NCBI GenBank assembly: GCA_900550025.1
Contig: URQP01000001.1
Location: forward strand, 1 to 64,000
Reading direction: 5' to 3'
DNA length: 64,000 nucleotides
Origin: an uncultured Porphyromonadaceae bacterium
Lineage (GTDB): Bacteria; Bacteroidota; Bacteroidia; Bacteroidales; Muribaculaceae
The notes below the pieces were generated by a model, which saw nothing but the letters and a program-made list of their open reading frames with translations, ran no database searches and was not told the DNA's origin. The translations under genes and the position numbers were made by a program. Shown here in pieces: positions 46,401-54,665 of the stretch (within the stretch, counting starts at the first letter, position 1; the number at the start of each line of letters is the position of its first letter).

Positions 46401-46774
46401 AAACCGGGCTTGGCAAAATAACAGGTGAGGGTGTATTCGGTTTGCAGCGCGGTTTCAAGAAAGCAGGTGCGGAAACATTGCTGATGAGTCTGCGTCCGGT
46501 GTACGACGGAGCGACGGGACTGCTGATGACTGAATTCTATCGTAACTTTCTTGCCGGCAAGTCGAAAACCGAGTCGCTGAAGGCCGCACAGCGGTATCTG
46601 CGGGATTATGAAGTGACGGTAGATCCGGAAATATCAGGCGAATATAGTATAGCCGATCGTATTTCCAAGTCACGTAGTCAGGCTCGTAAGGCTGCATCTG
46701 CCGGAAGCAAGACCGTAAAGCCATACGCCGACCCCGTCTATTGGGCATACTTCATTCTCGTAGACGCTCTGTAA
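43442..46774 (+). CDS. Secreted TPR-CHAT protein, putative caspase-like protease
   Basis: 1110 aa. Signal peptide (MKNIVAILLIVLAAGFANS) followed by about eleven TPR units of 42 residues (roughly 75-530; consensus ALSNLAxYYxxxGNYxxAVxLxxxALxIxxxVxGxxH), as in kinesin-light-chain-type repeats. A helical linker (about 540-700) leads to the CHAT domain (about 740-1110). The clan CD dyad is present: His911 in HVATHGFY and Cys986 in LSACETG; the GLQRGFKKAGAETLLMSL motif also matches. CHAT domains are separase/caspase-like proteases. Export is unusual in view of known cytoplasmic TPR-CHAT proteins. Flanked by unrelated genes on both sides; function unknown. Confidence 0.9.
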   Translation: MKNIVAILLIVLAAGFANSRSVCGDSSAQYEPVDSAYAIALHDSASVCYNSKDYVGAIAFEKKAAGVWKAAVGKINPTYVTLMDNLAYFLSLQSDYAEAIACQAEAIGIAAKLYGQDSGRYASLLNSLALYNNAAGNYAGAAEAGARVAEIYGKVLGADNPDYLESLLHLAEYKANLGDYHTALSVGEQALDICENSQKDNGVGYMTALNNLSNYNYYVGNYRKSIELGEKALDVCRRLFGENNMYFIASLSNMASRYGAIGSYRKAVDLATGVVEAYRQALGEGHPSYAAALSNLAFFHRKLGNFSEAVKLEQEALEIRGRVMGTEHPDYAMSLDGLAACYYALGNNAKAVELGTRALEIRRRVFGEGNYVYALSLSNLSVYDVAAGNYSEAAKLGEQALSVYEKTVGVGHPSYLAALNNLASSYYYMKDYSHAMTLAGRALTMCDSVFGERHYNSAAVLNNLSKYSAKIGNFEDAIKFEAKALDIVGAVYGDSHPEYVKYLQNMASYYYYNNDAGGMKRSASAVTDRTNHLVLSTFRDLTAFERLCFWNEHKSWYDAWLPAIVYKEHEDSAVMAAYDGVLLSKGILLNSDIEMRQLLLESGDTAAVELYAEMVKNRSVAHRQRENLSSSQSMDDSARLAIRHYADSLNKVADRQEHELVERSKVFGDYTKNLAVGWRDVQGMLGNSDIAIEFMEIPASADSTVYAAMTLKRGYDCPHFVRLFDKEQLDEMDRNFYFSSSALYNLVWKPLEKELAGVKNIYFAPAGELYRLAVEYAPVDGEEIFSDRYNVYRLSSTRQLAVKTEEKSVGMRAVLYGGMRYDTSPSVIVADSRKYVRNGAVRSFEYVPADSLVQRGTVAELPATKMEVDSIDRMMKSRRYDVDMFSDTIGTEASFKALSGQRRNIIHVATHGFYGENMAGGKTALLQFDNDVHYEEDKAMSRSGLLFAGAANAWQMPDSVDNGILTAQEVSALDLRGLDLCVLSACETGLGKITGEGVFGLQRGFKKAGAETLLMSLRPVYDGATGLLMTEFYRNFLAGKSKTESLKAAQRYLRDYEVTVDPEISGEYSIADRISKSRSQARKAASAGSKTVKPYADPVYWAYFILVDAL

Positions 46775-46861
46775 ATAAGTTTTTGTGGGGATGTTCTGCT
46801 GAAATTTATTGAATAAATCCAAAGTTTTGTGATGATATGCCGTTTTGCATTTGATTTGCAT

Positions 46862-46869
46862 TATATTTG
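46862..46869 (+). promoter_or_regulatory. -7 element for the DPM1-like gene
   Basis: TATATTTG lies 21 nt before the ATG at 46891 and covers the TTG at 46867, ruling out that earlier start. Confidence 0.4.
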
Positions 46870-46890
46870 CAATGTAAAACACAACTGAAG

Positions 46891-47646
46891 ATGCCGGAAA
46901 TTAAAAAATCGGACAGCGTGGTGATAATTCCCACGTACAACGAAAAAGAAAATATCAGAAATATAATCGATGCGGTTTTTAAGTTGCCGCATGATTTCGA
47001 TGTGTTGGTAATCGACGACAATTCGCCTGACGGTACAGCCTCGATTGTCAAGGAAATGCAAAGCGGATTTCCCGGAAGGCTTCATTTGCTTGAGCGGAAA
47101 GGTAAGTTGGGCTTGGGCACGGCATACATAACCGGATTCAAATGGAGCATCGCCGCCGGTTACGACTATATCATCGAGATGGACGCTGATTTTTCGCATC
47201 CGCCTAAGAAATTGCTCGAATTGAGGCAGGCTTGCGAGGACGGCGCGGATGTGGCTATAGGCTCCCGCTATATTTCCGGCGTGAATGTGGTGAATTGGCC
47301 GATGGGGCGTGTCATGATGTCGTATTATGCCTCTGCATACGTCCGCCTTATTACAGGATTGAAAATACGCGACACTACGGCCGGTTTCGTTTGCTACCGC
47401 CGCAGGGTGCTCGAAACGATAGAATTGGACAAGATAAGATTCAAGGGCTACGCTTTCCAGATTGAAATGAAATTCACGGCTCATAAGTGCGGATTCAAGA
47501 TTGTGGAAGTGCCGATTGTCTTTGTGAACCGGGTGCTTGGTACGAGCAAGATGAATTCGAGCATATTCGGAGAAGCTGTATTCGGGGTGATACAATTGAA
47601 AGTGGGCAGTTGGTTTAAGAAATATCCGAAAGCCGTAGCGGAATAA
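46891..47646 (+). CDS. DPM1-like polyprenol-phosphate glycosyltransferase (GT2)
   Basis: 251 aa. GT-A fold: VVIIPTYNEKENI, VIDDNSPDGTASIV, EMDADFSHPPK with the metal-binding Asp, and a basic region (NWPMGRVMMSYYA). No C-terminal membrane spans, so it resembles the soluble dolichol-phosphate-mannose synthase type. Makes a polyprenyl-phosphate-hexose donor for periplasmic glycosylation. The next gene starts 3 bp after the stop. Confidence 0.9.
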   Translation: MPEIKKSDSVVIIPTYNEKENIRNIIDAVFKLPHDFDVLVIDDNSPDGTASIVKEMQSGFPGRLHLLERKGKLGLGTAYITGFKWSIAAGYDYIIEMDADFSHPPKKLLELRQACEDGADVAIGSRYISGVNVVNWPMGRVMMSYYASAYVRLITGLKIRDTTAGFVCYRRRVLETIELDKIRFKGYAFQIEMKFTAHKCGFKIVEVPIVFVNRVLGTSKMNSSIFGEAVFGVIQLKVGSWFKKYPKAVAE

Positions 47647-47648
47647 CT

Positions 47649-48998
47649 ATGGGAAAGACGATAATCTATAACGCGGAGATTGCCAACGATGGTAAGCGTT
47701 GGCATGGCTATGTGGTGTTTGAGAACGAATTGATTACGGAGATAGGCGAAGGCGAGCCTTCGTCTGCCTTGCTGGAAAGCTGCGATGTCAAGGACGATGT
47801 CGACGGGGCGTTGGTGATGCCCGGAGTGATTGACGACCAAGTGCATTTCCGTGACCCGGGTTTGACGCATAAAGCGGATATTGAGACAGAATCGGCTGCG
47901 GCAGTGGCCGGCGGGGTGACTTCCTATATGGATATGCCTAATACGAATCCGCCGACAGTGACTCTTGATGCCCTTGAAGCGAAGAACCGCAGGGCGGCGG
48001 AAGTGTCGCTTGCCAATTTCGGATTTTTTGTCGGTGCGACCAACGATAATATCAATACGTTGCTTGCTGCCGACTATTCTTATACTCCCGGAGTGAAAGT
48101 GTTTCTTGGCGCGTCGACAGGCAATATGCTCGTCAACGACAGGGATGCGCTCAAGGCAATATTCTCGGAAGTGCCTGCCATTGTTGCCGTGCATTCGGAG
48201 GACGAGGCTTTGATAAGACGCAACCGTGAATACTACGTCAAGAAATTCGGCGAGAATTTGCCGGTGACGTTCCACTCGCTGATAAGAAGTACGGAGGTGT
48301 GCTATAAGTCGACGGCAAAGGCGGTGGAAATGGCTCATAAATATGGTACACGCCTGCATGTGCTGCATCTTTCCACGGCGCGCGAGCTGGAATTGTTCGA
48401 TAACTGCCCGCTTAGTGAAAAGCGGGTTACGGCTGAGGTTTGTGTGCATCATCTCTGGTTCACCGACAGCGATTATGCCCGGTTAGGAAATTTGATAAAG
48501 TGGAATCCGGCTGTAAAGACATGGGATGACCGTGCTGCTTTGCGTACGGCTTTGACTCAGGGGTATATAGATATAGTCGCTACGGACCATGCCCCGCATC
48601 TTCTTTCGGAAAAGCAGGGCAGTTGCATCACGGCCGCTTCCGGCGGGCCGCTTGTCCAGCATTCGTTGCTCGTGATGCTCGAATTGGTAAGGCAGAATGT
48701 CTTTTCTTTGGAATTGGTAATCGAAAAAATGTGCCATGCTCCGGCGCGGCTTTATGGAGTGGTGAAACGCGGATATTTGCGTAAAGGCTATTATGCCGAT
48801 ATTGTTGTTGTCGACCGTAATGTGCCGTTCACGGTGCGGTCGGAAAACATATTGTCGAAGTGCGGTTGGTCGCCTTTTGAAGGGTACACGTTCCACAATA
48901 CGGTAAAGCAGACTTTTGTCAATGGCAATCTTGTCTATGACCAAGGTACAGTGCTGAAAGATTCGAGAGGAAAAAGATTGAGATTCAATATAAAATAG
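47649..48998 (+). CDS. pyrC: Dihydroorotase
   Basis: 449 aa. Amidohydrolase family: VMPGVIDDQVHFRDPGLTHK near residue 60, MDMPNTNPPTV, GVKVFLGASTGN with a candidate carboxylated Lys, LHVLHLSTARE, and ATDHAPH near 315. The usual Asp-x-His-x-His motif reads Asp-Gln-Val-His, a substitution I recall from other Bacteroidetes versions. Catalyses cyclisation of carbamoyl-aspartate in pyrimidine synthesis. Follows the DPM1-like gene closely. Confidence 0.92.
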   Translation: MGKTIIYNAEIANDGKRWHGYVVFENELITEIGEGEPSSALLESCDVKDDVDGALVMPGVIDDQVHFRDPGLTHKADIETESAAAVAGGVTSYMDMPNTNPPTVTLDALEAKNRRAAEVSLANFGFFVGATNDNINTLLAADYSYTPGVKVFLGASTGNMLVNDRDALKAIFSEVPAIVAVHSEDEALIRRNREYYVKKFGENLPVTFHSLIRSTEVCYKSTAKAVEMAHKYGTRLHVLHLSTARELELFDNCPLSEKRVTAEVCVHHLWFTDSDYARLGNLIKWNPAVKTWDDRAALRTALTQGYIDIVATDHAPHLLSEKQGSCITAASGGPLVQHSLLVMLELVRQNVFSLELVIEKMCHAPARLYGVVKRGYLRKGYYADIVVVDRNVPFTVRSENILSKCGWSPFEGYTFHNTVKQTFVNGNLVYDQGTVLKDSRGKRLRFNIK

Positions 48999-49013
48999 AA
49001 ATGTAATACAGAT

Positions 49014-51734
49014 ATGAGTGAAAATGTGCATAAAGGGCTTTCCGCAAAAGAAGTAGAGGAAAGCCGTGCGAAATATGGGGTGAATATTCTTACACCCCCG
49101 GAAAAGGAATCGGTATGGTCGCAATTTCTGGAGAAATTCAGCGATCCGTTGATTAAGATATTGTTGGTGGCTCTTTGCCTGTCGCTCGGCATCTCCTGCT
49201 ATGAGGTGTTCGGCCTTGGCGACGGTCTGTATGTGTTTTTCGAGCCGCTTGGAATTTTTGTGGCGATAATTCTTGCTACGGTCATAGGGTTTGCATTGGA
49301 GTTGAATGCTAACAAGAAGTTCGAGATGCTTAATAAGGTCAACGACGATGTGCCTGTCACTGTGGTGCGCGACGGGAATGTGACGCAGGTGGCCCGCAAG
49401 GATATTGTTGTTGGCGACATCGTGATGCTCGGGACTGGAGATGAGGTGCCGGCCGACGGTACGCTTCTCGAAACGGTGTCGCTCAGCATCAATGAAAGCA
49501 CGCTGACGGGGGAGCCGGTCATAAAGAAATCGCATCTTCCTGAAGAATTTAAGAAAGATGCCACATATCCTACGAATAAGGCGTTGCGCGGGACTACTGT
49601 TACCGAAGGCCACGGCGTGATGCGCGTGGATGCCGTGGGCGACGCTACGGAATATGGGAAAGTTTATGTGGCGGCACAGATTGACAACGGTGTGAAAACT
49701 CCGCTTACATTGCAGTTCGAGCGTCTTGGAAGCCTCATCTCGTATGCGAGTTATACGATAGGGGCATTGATTATCGTCGGCCGTCTGCTTATTTTCGATT
49801 ATGGCGATTTCGACACGTTGCATTTCGTCAATTATGCGCTTTCAACGATAATGCTTGCCGTGACTTTGGTAGTCGTTTCCGTGCCGGAAGGGCTGCCTAT
49901 GAGTGTGACGCTTAGTCTTGCATTGAGCATGCGCCGGATGCTTGAGACCAACAATCTTGTGCGGAAGATGCACGCTTGCGAGACGATGGGTGCCGCTACA
50001 GTTATTTGCACAGATAAAACCGGTACTCTGACACAGAATCAGATGCGGATATATAAGACAAGTTTCGCCGGGCTGGGCGGCAGCCAAAAGATGGATGGCG
50101 GCAACGAGGCCGGTATGATAGCCGAGGCTATCGCTGTGAATTCTACGGCATTCCTCGACAATAGCGAGGGCAAACCTAAGGTAATAGGTAATCCTACCGA
50201 AGGCGCATTATTGCTTTGGTTGAAGGATAATGGCATAGATTATCTGCCTTTAAGGGAGAGTGCGGAAGTGGTAGAACAGTTGCCGTTCTCCACGATGCGT
50301 AAATTTATGGCTACGGTCGTAAAGAGCAATGCCGTCAGCGGGCGGCGTGTGCTTTATGTGAAAGGCGCGCCGGAAATCGTTATGGCTATGTGCAAGAATT
50401 TTGCCGAAGGTGCGACTGAAGAGTCGCTGAAGGCAGAATTGCTCGGCTATCAGCAGAAGGCGATGCGTACTTTGGGTTTCGCTTGCCAAATACTTGAAGG
50501 CGACGAACCTGTAATCAAGGACGGCAAATTGGCTGCCGGCGATTTGCGCTTTATGGGAATCACGGCGATTGCCGACCCGGTCAGGGATGATGTTCCGGCT
50601 GCAATACAGGAAAGTCTTGATGCCGGTTTGCAGATAAAGATAGTTACAGGTGACACTCCGGGTACGGCGACTGAAATCGGCCGTCAGATAGGATTGTGGG
50701 ACGATGCGGTGGATACCGACGCTAACCGTATCTCCGGCCCTGATTTTGCGGCGTTGCCCGATGACGAGGCGGCAAAGGCGGCAAAACGTATCAAGATAAT
50801 GTCGCGGGCGCGTCCTACCGACAAGTCGCGGCTTGTTTCGCTTTTGCAGAAGCAGGGCGAGGTAGTGGCCGTGACCGGCGACGGCACAAACGATGCTCCG
50901 GCGCTGAATGCCGCTCAGGTAGGCCTTTCGATGGGCGACGGTACTTCGGTGGCTAAGGAGGCGAGCGACATTACCATCATGGACAATTCGTTCGCAAGCA
51001 TTACCCGCGCGGTGATGTGGGGGCGTTCGCTTTATCAGAACATACAGCGTTTCATCTTGTTCCAGCTTACGGTGAATCTCGTGGCTTGCATTATCGTTCT
51101 TATCGGTGCATTCACCGGACAGGAGTCGCCGCTTTCGGTGACGCAGATGCTTTGGGTTAATCTAATAATGGACACTTTTGCGGCATTGTCGCTTGCTTCG
51201 CTTCCGCCTAACAAGGAAGTGATGAAAGACAAGCCTCGCCATATCAACGATTTCATCATCAACCGGGCGATGAAATGGTTCATAATCGGGGTGAGCGTGG
51301 TGTTCGTGTTTGTTTTGTTCGGGTTTATGCAGTATCTGAAATATACTGATTTGCCGCTTTCTGAGTTTTCGATAAGCGAATTCTTTGCGTCGTATTTCAG
51401 GTTTGACATTTCGCACGCTTCGATGACTGCATACGATTTGACTGTGTTCTTCACATTCTTCGTGTTCTTGCAGTTCTGGAATCTGTTCAACGCAAAATCG
51501 TTCGAGAGCGGGCATTCTTGTTTCGTGAAAATCAAGGACAGCAAAGTGTTCTTTATGACGGTGCTTCTTATCCTTGCCGGCCAGATAGTCATCGTGAATT
51601 TCGGCGGCATGATGTTCAATGTCACTCCTCTAAAATTGGTGGATTGGGTTATTCTGTTTGTCGCTTCGTCATTTGTGATGTGGATTGGTGAGATTGTGCA
51701 TCTGATTTATCGGATTAGGTATAAATCGCATTAA
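49014..51734 (+). CDS. Calcium-translocating P-type ATPase, PMCA-type
   Basis: 906 aa. Cation-ATPase N-terminus (KGLSAKEVEESRAKYGVN), TGEP actuator motif in STLTGEPVIKK, phosphorylation site ICTDKTGTLTQNQM with Asp334, VTGDGTNDAPAL near 620, and membrane segments including VVSVPEGLPMSVTLSLALSM with the P-E-G-L ion-binding loop. It pumps Ca2+ (or a similar divalent cation) out of the cytoplasm. Starts 15 bp after pyrC. Confidence 0.93.
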   Translation: MSENVHKGLSAKEVEESRAKYGVNILTPPEKESVWSQFLEKFSDPLIKILLVALCLSLGISCYEVFGLGDGLYVFFEPLGIFVAIILATVIGFALELNANKKFEMLNKVNDDVPVTVVRDGNVTQVARKDIVVGDIVMLGTGDEVPADGTLLETVSLSINESTLTGEPVIKKSHLPEEFKKDATYPTNKALRGTTVTEGHGVMRVDAVGDATEYGKVYVAAQIDNGVKTPLTLQFERLGSLISYASYTIGALIIVGRLLIFDYGDFDTLHFVNYALSTIMLAVTLVVVSVPEGLPMSVTLSLALSMRRMLETNNLVRKMHACETMGAATVICTDKTGTLTQNQMRIYKTSFAGLGGSQKMDGGNEAGMIAEAIAVNSTAFLDNSEGKPKVIGNPTEGALLLWLKDNGIDYLPLRESAEVVEQLPFSTMRKFMATVVKSNAVSGRRVLYVKGAPEIVMAMCKNFAEGATEESLKAELLGYQQKAMRTLGFACQILEGDEPVIKDGKLAAGDLRFMGITAIADPVRDDVPAAIQESLDAGLQIKIVTGDTPGTATEIGRQIGLWDDAVDTDANRISGPDFAALPDDEAAKAAKRIKIMSRARPTDKSRLVSLLQKQGEVVAVTGDGTNDAPALNAAQVGLSMGDGTSVAKEASDITIMDNSFASITRAVMWGRSLYQNIQRFILFQLTVNLVACIIVLIGAFTGQESPLSVTQMLWVNLIMDTFAALSLASLPPNKEVMKDKPRHINDFIINRAMKWFIIGVSVVFVFVLFGFMQYLKYTDLPLSEFSISEFFASYFRFDISHASMTAYDLTVFFTFFVFLQFWNLFNAKSFESGHSCFVKIKDSKVFFMTVLLILAGQIVIVNFGGMMFNVTPLKLVDWVILFVASSFVMWIGEIVHLIYRIRYKSH

Positions 51735-51747
51735 TGCAAATATAAGA

Positions 51748-51903
51748 ATGGGATTGCTATACAATAATAAAAAGAAACAGGATTTGGTGGTCCTTGACGA
51801 GCAGAAATTGGAGAACGACGAGGGTAAGGAATACGGTTTTGTCCTGATTCCTGATGTTGAGGAAGGCTCTGCTGATTCAGACAAGGACGAAAATAAGGGT
51901 TAG
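51748..51903 (+). CDS. Small acidic protein, 51 aa
   Basis: Frame starting 13 bp after the Ca-ATPase stop: MGLLYNNKKKQDLVVLDEQK, then strongly acidic to the end (DVEEGSADSDKDENKG). No family recognised. A start close to the ATPase stop and a conserved-looking amphipathic character suggest a real small gene, perhaps cotranscribed with the pump. It ends head-to-head, sharing stop codon bases with the convergent gene. Confidence 0.5.
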   Translation: MGLLYNNKKKQDLVVLDEQKLENDEGKEYGFVLIPDVEEGSADSDKDENKG

Positions 51904-52232
51904 ATTGCTACGCGCATGGTGTATTCGTTGATTTTGACAATGAATATGCCGTGCGTGTTTAGCGTTAGCTCGAATGTCCCGGGATTGATTGTCGTTTGAG
52001 AGATTATTTGCCCGAGGATTGATAGTACTTTGATAGACGACTTTACAGGCGTTTGAATTATCAGTGTGCCGGGGCGGGTATATACTTCTATCCCATTGTT
52101 AGCTTTTGGGTTGTTGACAGTTTTCCCTGACACTTCTGTCTGTGATTCTTTCCATGCATATCGTGACTGTGCTTGCAGGTCGCTTGCAAGTATCATAAGT
52201 GCAGCCGTTATGCAGAGAAAGATTTTTTTCAT
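51900..52232 (-). CDS. Small secreted protein with T9SS-sorting-domain-like fold
   Basis: 110 aa from MKKIFLC. Signal peptide to SDLQAQ, a short low-complexity spacer, then a single beta domain resembling a type IX CTD (IKVLSILGQIISQTTINPGTFELTLNTHGIFIVKINE). No passenger domain. Divergent from the GH133 gene with 79 bp between starts. Function unknown; possible surface-associated partner of the enzyme. Confidence 0.7.
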   Translation of the reverse strand: MKKIFLCITAALMILASDLQAQSRYAWKESQTEVSGKTVNNPKANNGIEVYTRPGTLIIQTPVKSSIKVLSILGQIISQTTINPGTFELTLNTHGIFIVKINEYTMRVAI

Positions 52233-52251
52233 ATTGATTTGTAAATTCACT

Positions 52252-52291
52252 GCAAACTTACGGAAATTTGAGGAAAAATCTGTAAGTTTGC
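52252..52291. promoter_or_regulatory. Symmetric divergent promoter/operator
   Basis: A perfect 10-bp inverted repeat (GCAAACTTAC at 52252-52261, GTAAGTTTGC at 52282-52291) with 20 nt between. Each arm holds a TAAGTTTG -7 element, one for the 52232 gene (minus) and one for the GH133 gene (plus). No -33 TTG at standard distance on either side, so an activator may be needed. Confidence 0.55.
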
Positions 52292-52311
52292 CCTATAAAG
52301 TTTAATTACCT

Positions 52312-54648
52312 ATGAAATCTATTTCTAAAATCATTTCAGCCCTGACTGTGGCTGGTGTTTGTTGTGTTGCCGATGTCGGAGTGTCGGCCGGTGTGCGTGT
52401 CGATGACCTTGGTGTCGAGGTATATGCCTTGGGATTTTCCCGTGAATATTCTTATAGCGACAAAGCCGCCGGGTTTTACTATGGGATGACCGGCGTGAAT
52501 GATTGGGACAATTTCTATGCCGGTTGGAATATCCGTGCGAAACGCATTTTCTCGGACTACCGTTTGTATGTCGATGGCGAGGCTCTGGATCGTCAATCTG
52601 TCAATACGGTTGTCTATCCCGACAGGTTGGAGCGCATATATCCGAATGCCCATGAGGCATTCTATATGGTGGATGGCCGCAAGGTGTTGTACGTAGAGGT
52701 GGATGCGGTCGACGGTGATACAGTCGGGATAGAATTGCTTGGCGAGAATATATCAAAGGGCAGGCAAGACGGTGGAAGCGTGGTGTATGACGCAAAGGAG
52801 TCGGCCGACAATGTGGTGCGTGTTGCGGTTGTCGATGCCGGTTCAGCTTTCGGTTTTGACGGAAATGTGGTAACAAGTAGTGCAAAGTCAGGCGGTTTTG
52901 TGATAGCTTTCGGCTCGGAGGAAGAAAGCAGCGCTTTGGTCGATGAGTTCCGTAAGGATGGTGATAAATGGCTGATGGAGCGCAAAGACAGAATGCAGGC
53001 TTTGCTCGACAGAAACGCTATTTCTTCTGATAATGAGATGCTGGTCAACGCATTGTCGTGGATTGAGCTTACTGCTGACGAGCTGGTTACACGGCAGCAC
53101 GGCGGATGGGGCATCTATGCCGGTTTCCCTTGGTTCACGGATTTCTGGGGGCGCGATATGTTCATAGCAATGCCGGGCATTGTGCTTTGCACCGGGCAGT
53201 TCGACGTGGCGCGCGACATTTTGCTCTCGTTTGCCAAATATCAAGACTTGAACCCCGATTCAGAGACTTACGGTCGTGTGCCTAACCGTCTGAATCTTGA
53301 CGGAGTGCTTTATAACACCACGGACGGTACGCCGCGTTTCGTGATGCAGGTTTATGATTACCTGCGCTATACAGGCGATAAGGAATTCATAAAGAAGATA
53401 TATAAGAACGTGAAGATTGCAACTGACGCTTCGATTGCGAAGTATACTGACGATAAAGGCTATCTGACGCACGACGATGCCGACACTTGGATGGACGCCC
53501 GCCGACAAAGCAAGTATCCGTGTTCGCCGCGTGGCAACCGTGCGGTGGATATTCAGGCGTTGTGGTACAGTCAGCTGACTGAGGCTGCCGAACTCGCGGA
53601 TTATATGGGTGAGGATGATGATGCCGCGCGGTGGAGAAGGCTTGCCGACAAATTGGTGGCTAATTTCAGGAATGATTTCGTGGATAAGGATAACAATTTG
53701 CTCTACGACCATCTGAATGCCGACGGGACACCCGACCGCCAGTTGCGGCCGAACACTATGTATGCTTACGAAATGCTTCAGGATGATTCGGTGGCGATGA
53801 ACGACATGCGTAATTTGTGGAGCAAGCTGGTTTACCAATGGGGCGTTTCCACTCTCGACCAATATGACGACCAATTTCATCCATATCACGAGCTATGGCA
53901 CCGTTATCACAAGGACGATGCTTATCATAACGGTACGGTCTGGCTGTGGCTCAATGGTCAGGCGATGCAGCGTATGATTGAATTTGGGCAGGCTGAAAAG
54001 GCTTACGCGTTGTTCAACACTATGTTGCAGCAGTCGATGTCGTTTGGCGCGGTGGGCAGCTTGTCGGAATGTGCCGACGCTTGGTTGCGTCCGGGACAGG
54101 ATTGGGTAAGGTTGAGCGGCACTTTCTTGCAGGCATGGAGCAACGGCGAGCAGATACGCGCATGGAAACAGTGGTTCGTGGGGATACGTCCGGATATGCT
54201 TTCCGGAAAGGTTACGGTAGCCCCGCGTTTGCCGTATCTTTGTTCTGACTTGGAGGAAACGGTATGCGTGGCTGACGGTGAAATCCGGTTCAGAAGCGAG
54301 AGTGATATGTCGAGAACGCGTTATGCGTATGAGTGGACAGGCTCGGGACAAATAGTTCTTGATGTTGATATCGATTTGTTCAGTAATTTTACTGCGCCGC
54401 TTGCGCCGGGAGCGCGTTTGGAAATAGATATTTACGGTGATAAATTATTGGCAAAGGTGATTGAAAAGGGCGGAGGTGTCAGAATGACGTATGAAGCTGA
54501 CGACTTTGACGACGAGAAAGCGGCTTATGCGCAGCGTTGCAGCAATTTCTTTGCCGGAATTGAGTTTGCGGAGCCGTGCTATCGTGAAAACGTCAAGTCA
54601 TTGTCGCGCTATTTCGACCCTCCATTGGATTACCAGAGCATTGAATGA
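52312..54648 (+). CDS. Secreted GH133-like glycogen/amylopectin debranching enzyme
   Basis: 778 aa. Signal peptide (ISALTVAGVCCVADVGVSA), N-terminal beta domain (about 30-230), and a C-terminal (alpha/alpha)6 amylo-alpha-1,6-glucosidase domain: FPWFTDFWGRDMFIAMPG near residue 275, DDADTWMDAR near 390, and NGTVWLWLNGQAMQRM near 540. It should hydrolyse alpha-1,6 branch points of starch or glycogen remnants outside the cytoplasm. Followed 17 bp later by an esterase gene. Confidence 0.85.
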   Translation: MKSISKIISALTVAGVCCVADVGVSAGVRVDDLGVEVYALGFSREYSYSDKAAGFYYGMTGVNDWDNFYAGWNIRAKRIFSDYRLYVDGEALDRQSVNTVVYPDRLERIYPNAHEAFYMVDGRKVLYVEVDAVDGDTVGIELLGENISKGRQDGGSVVYDAKESADNVVRVAVVDAGSAFGFDGNVVTSSAKSGGFVIAFGSEEESSALVDEFRKDGDKWLMERKDRMQALLDRNAISSDNEMLVNALSWIELTADELVTRQHGGWGIYAGFPWFTDFWGRDMFIAMPGIVLCTGQFDVARDILLSFAKYQDLNPDSETYGRVPNRLNLDGVLYNTTDGTPRFVMQVYDYLRYTGDKEFIKKIYKNVKIATDASIAKYTDDKGYLTHDDADTWMDARRQSKYPCSPRGNRAVDIQALWYSQLTEAAELADYMGEDDDAARWRRLADKLVANFRNDFVDKDNNLLYDHLNADGTPDRQLRPNTMYAYEMLQDDSVAMNDMRNLWSKLVYQWGVSTLDQYDDQFHPYHELWHRYHKDDAYHNGTVWLWLNGQAMQRMIEFGQAEKAYALFNTMLQQSMSFGAVGSLSECADAWLRPGQDWVRLSGTFLQAWSNGEQIRAWKQWFVGIRPDMLSGKVTVAPRLPYLCSDLEETVCVADGEIRFRSESDMSRTRYAYEWTGSGQIVLDVDIDLFSNFTAPLAPGARLEIDIYGDKLLAKVIEKGGGVRMTYEADDFDDEKAAYAQRCSNFFAGIEFAEPCYRENVKSLSRYFDPPLDYQSIE

Positions 54649-54665
54649 TAAAAATGTGTTGATAT

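Noticed and set aside
48483-49823. 446-aa antisense frame spanning dihydroorotase and the Ca-ATPase
   Set aside because: Crosses a gene boundary of two well-identified genes and has no recognisable domain.
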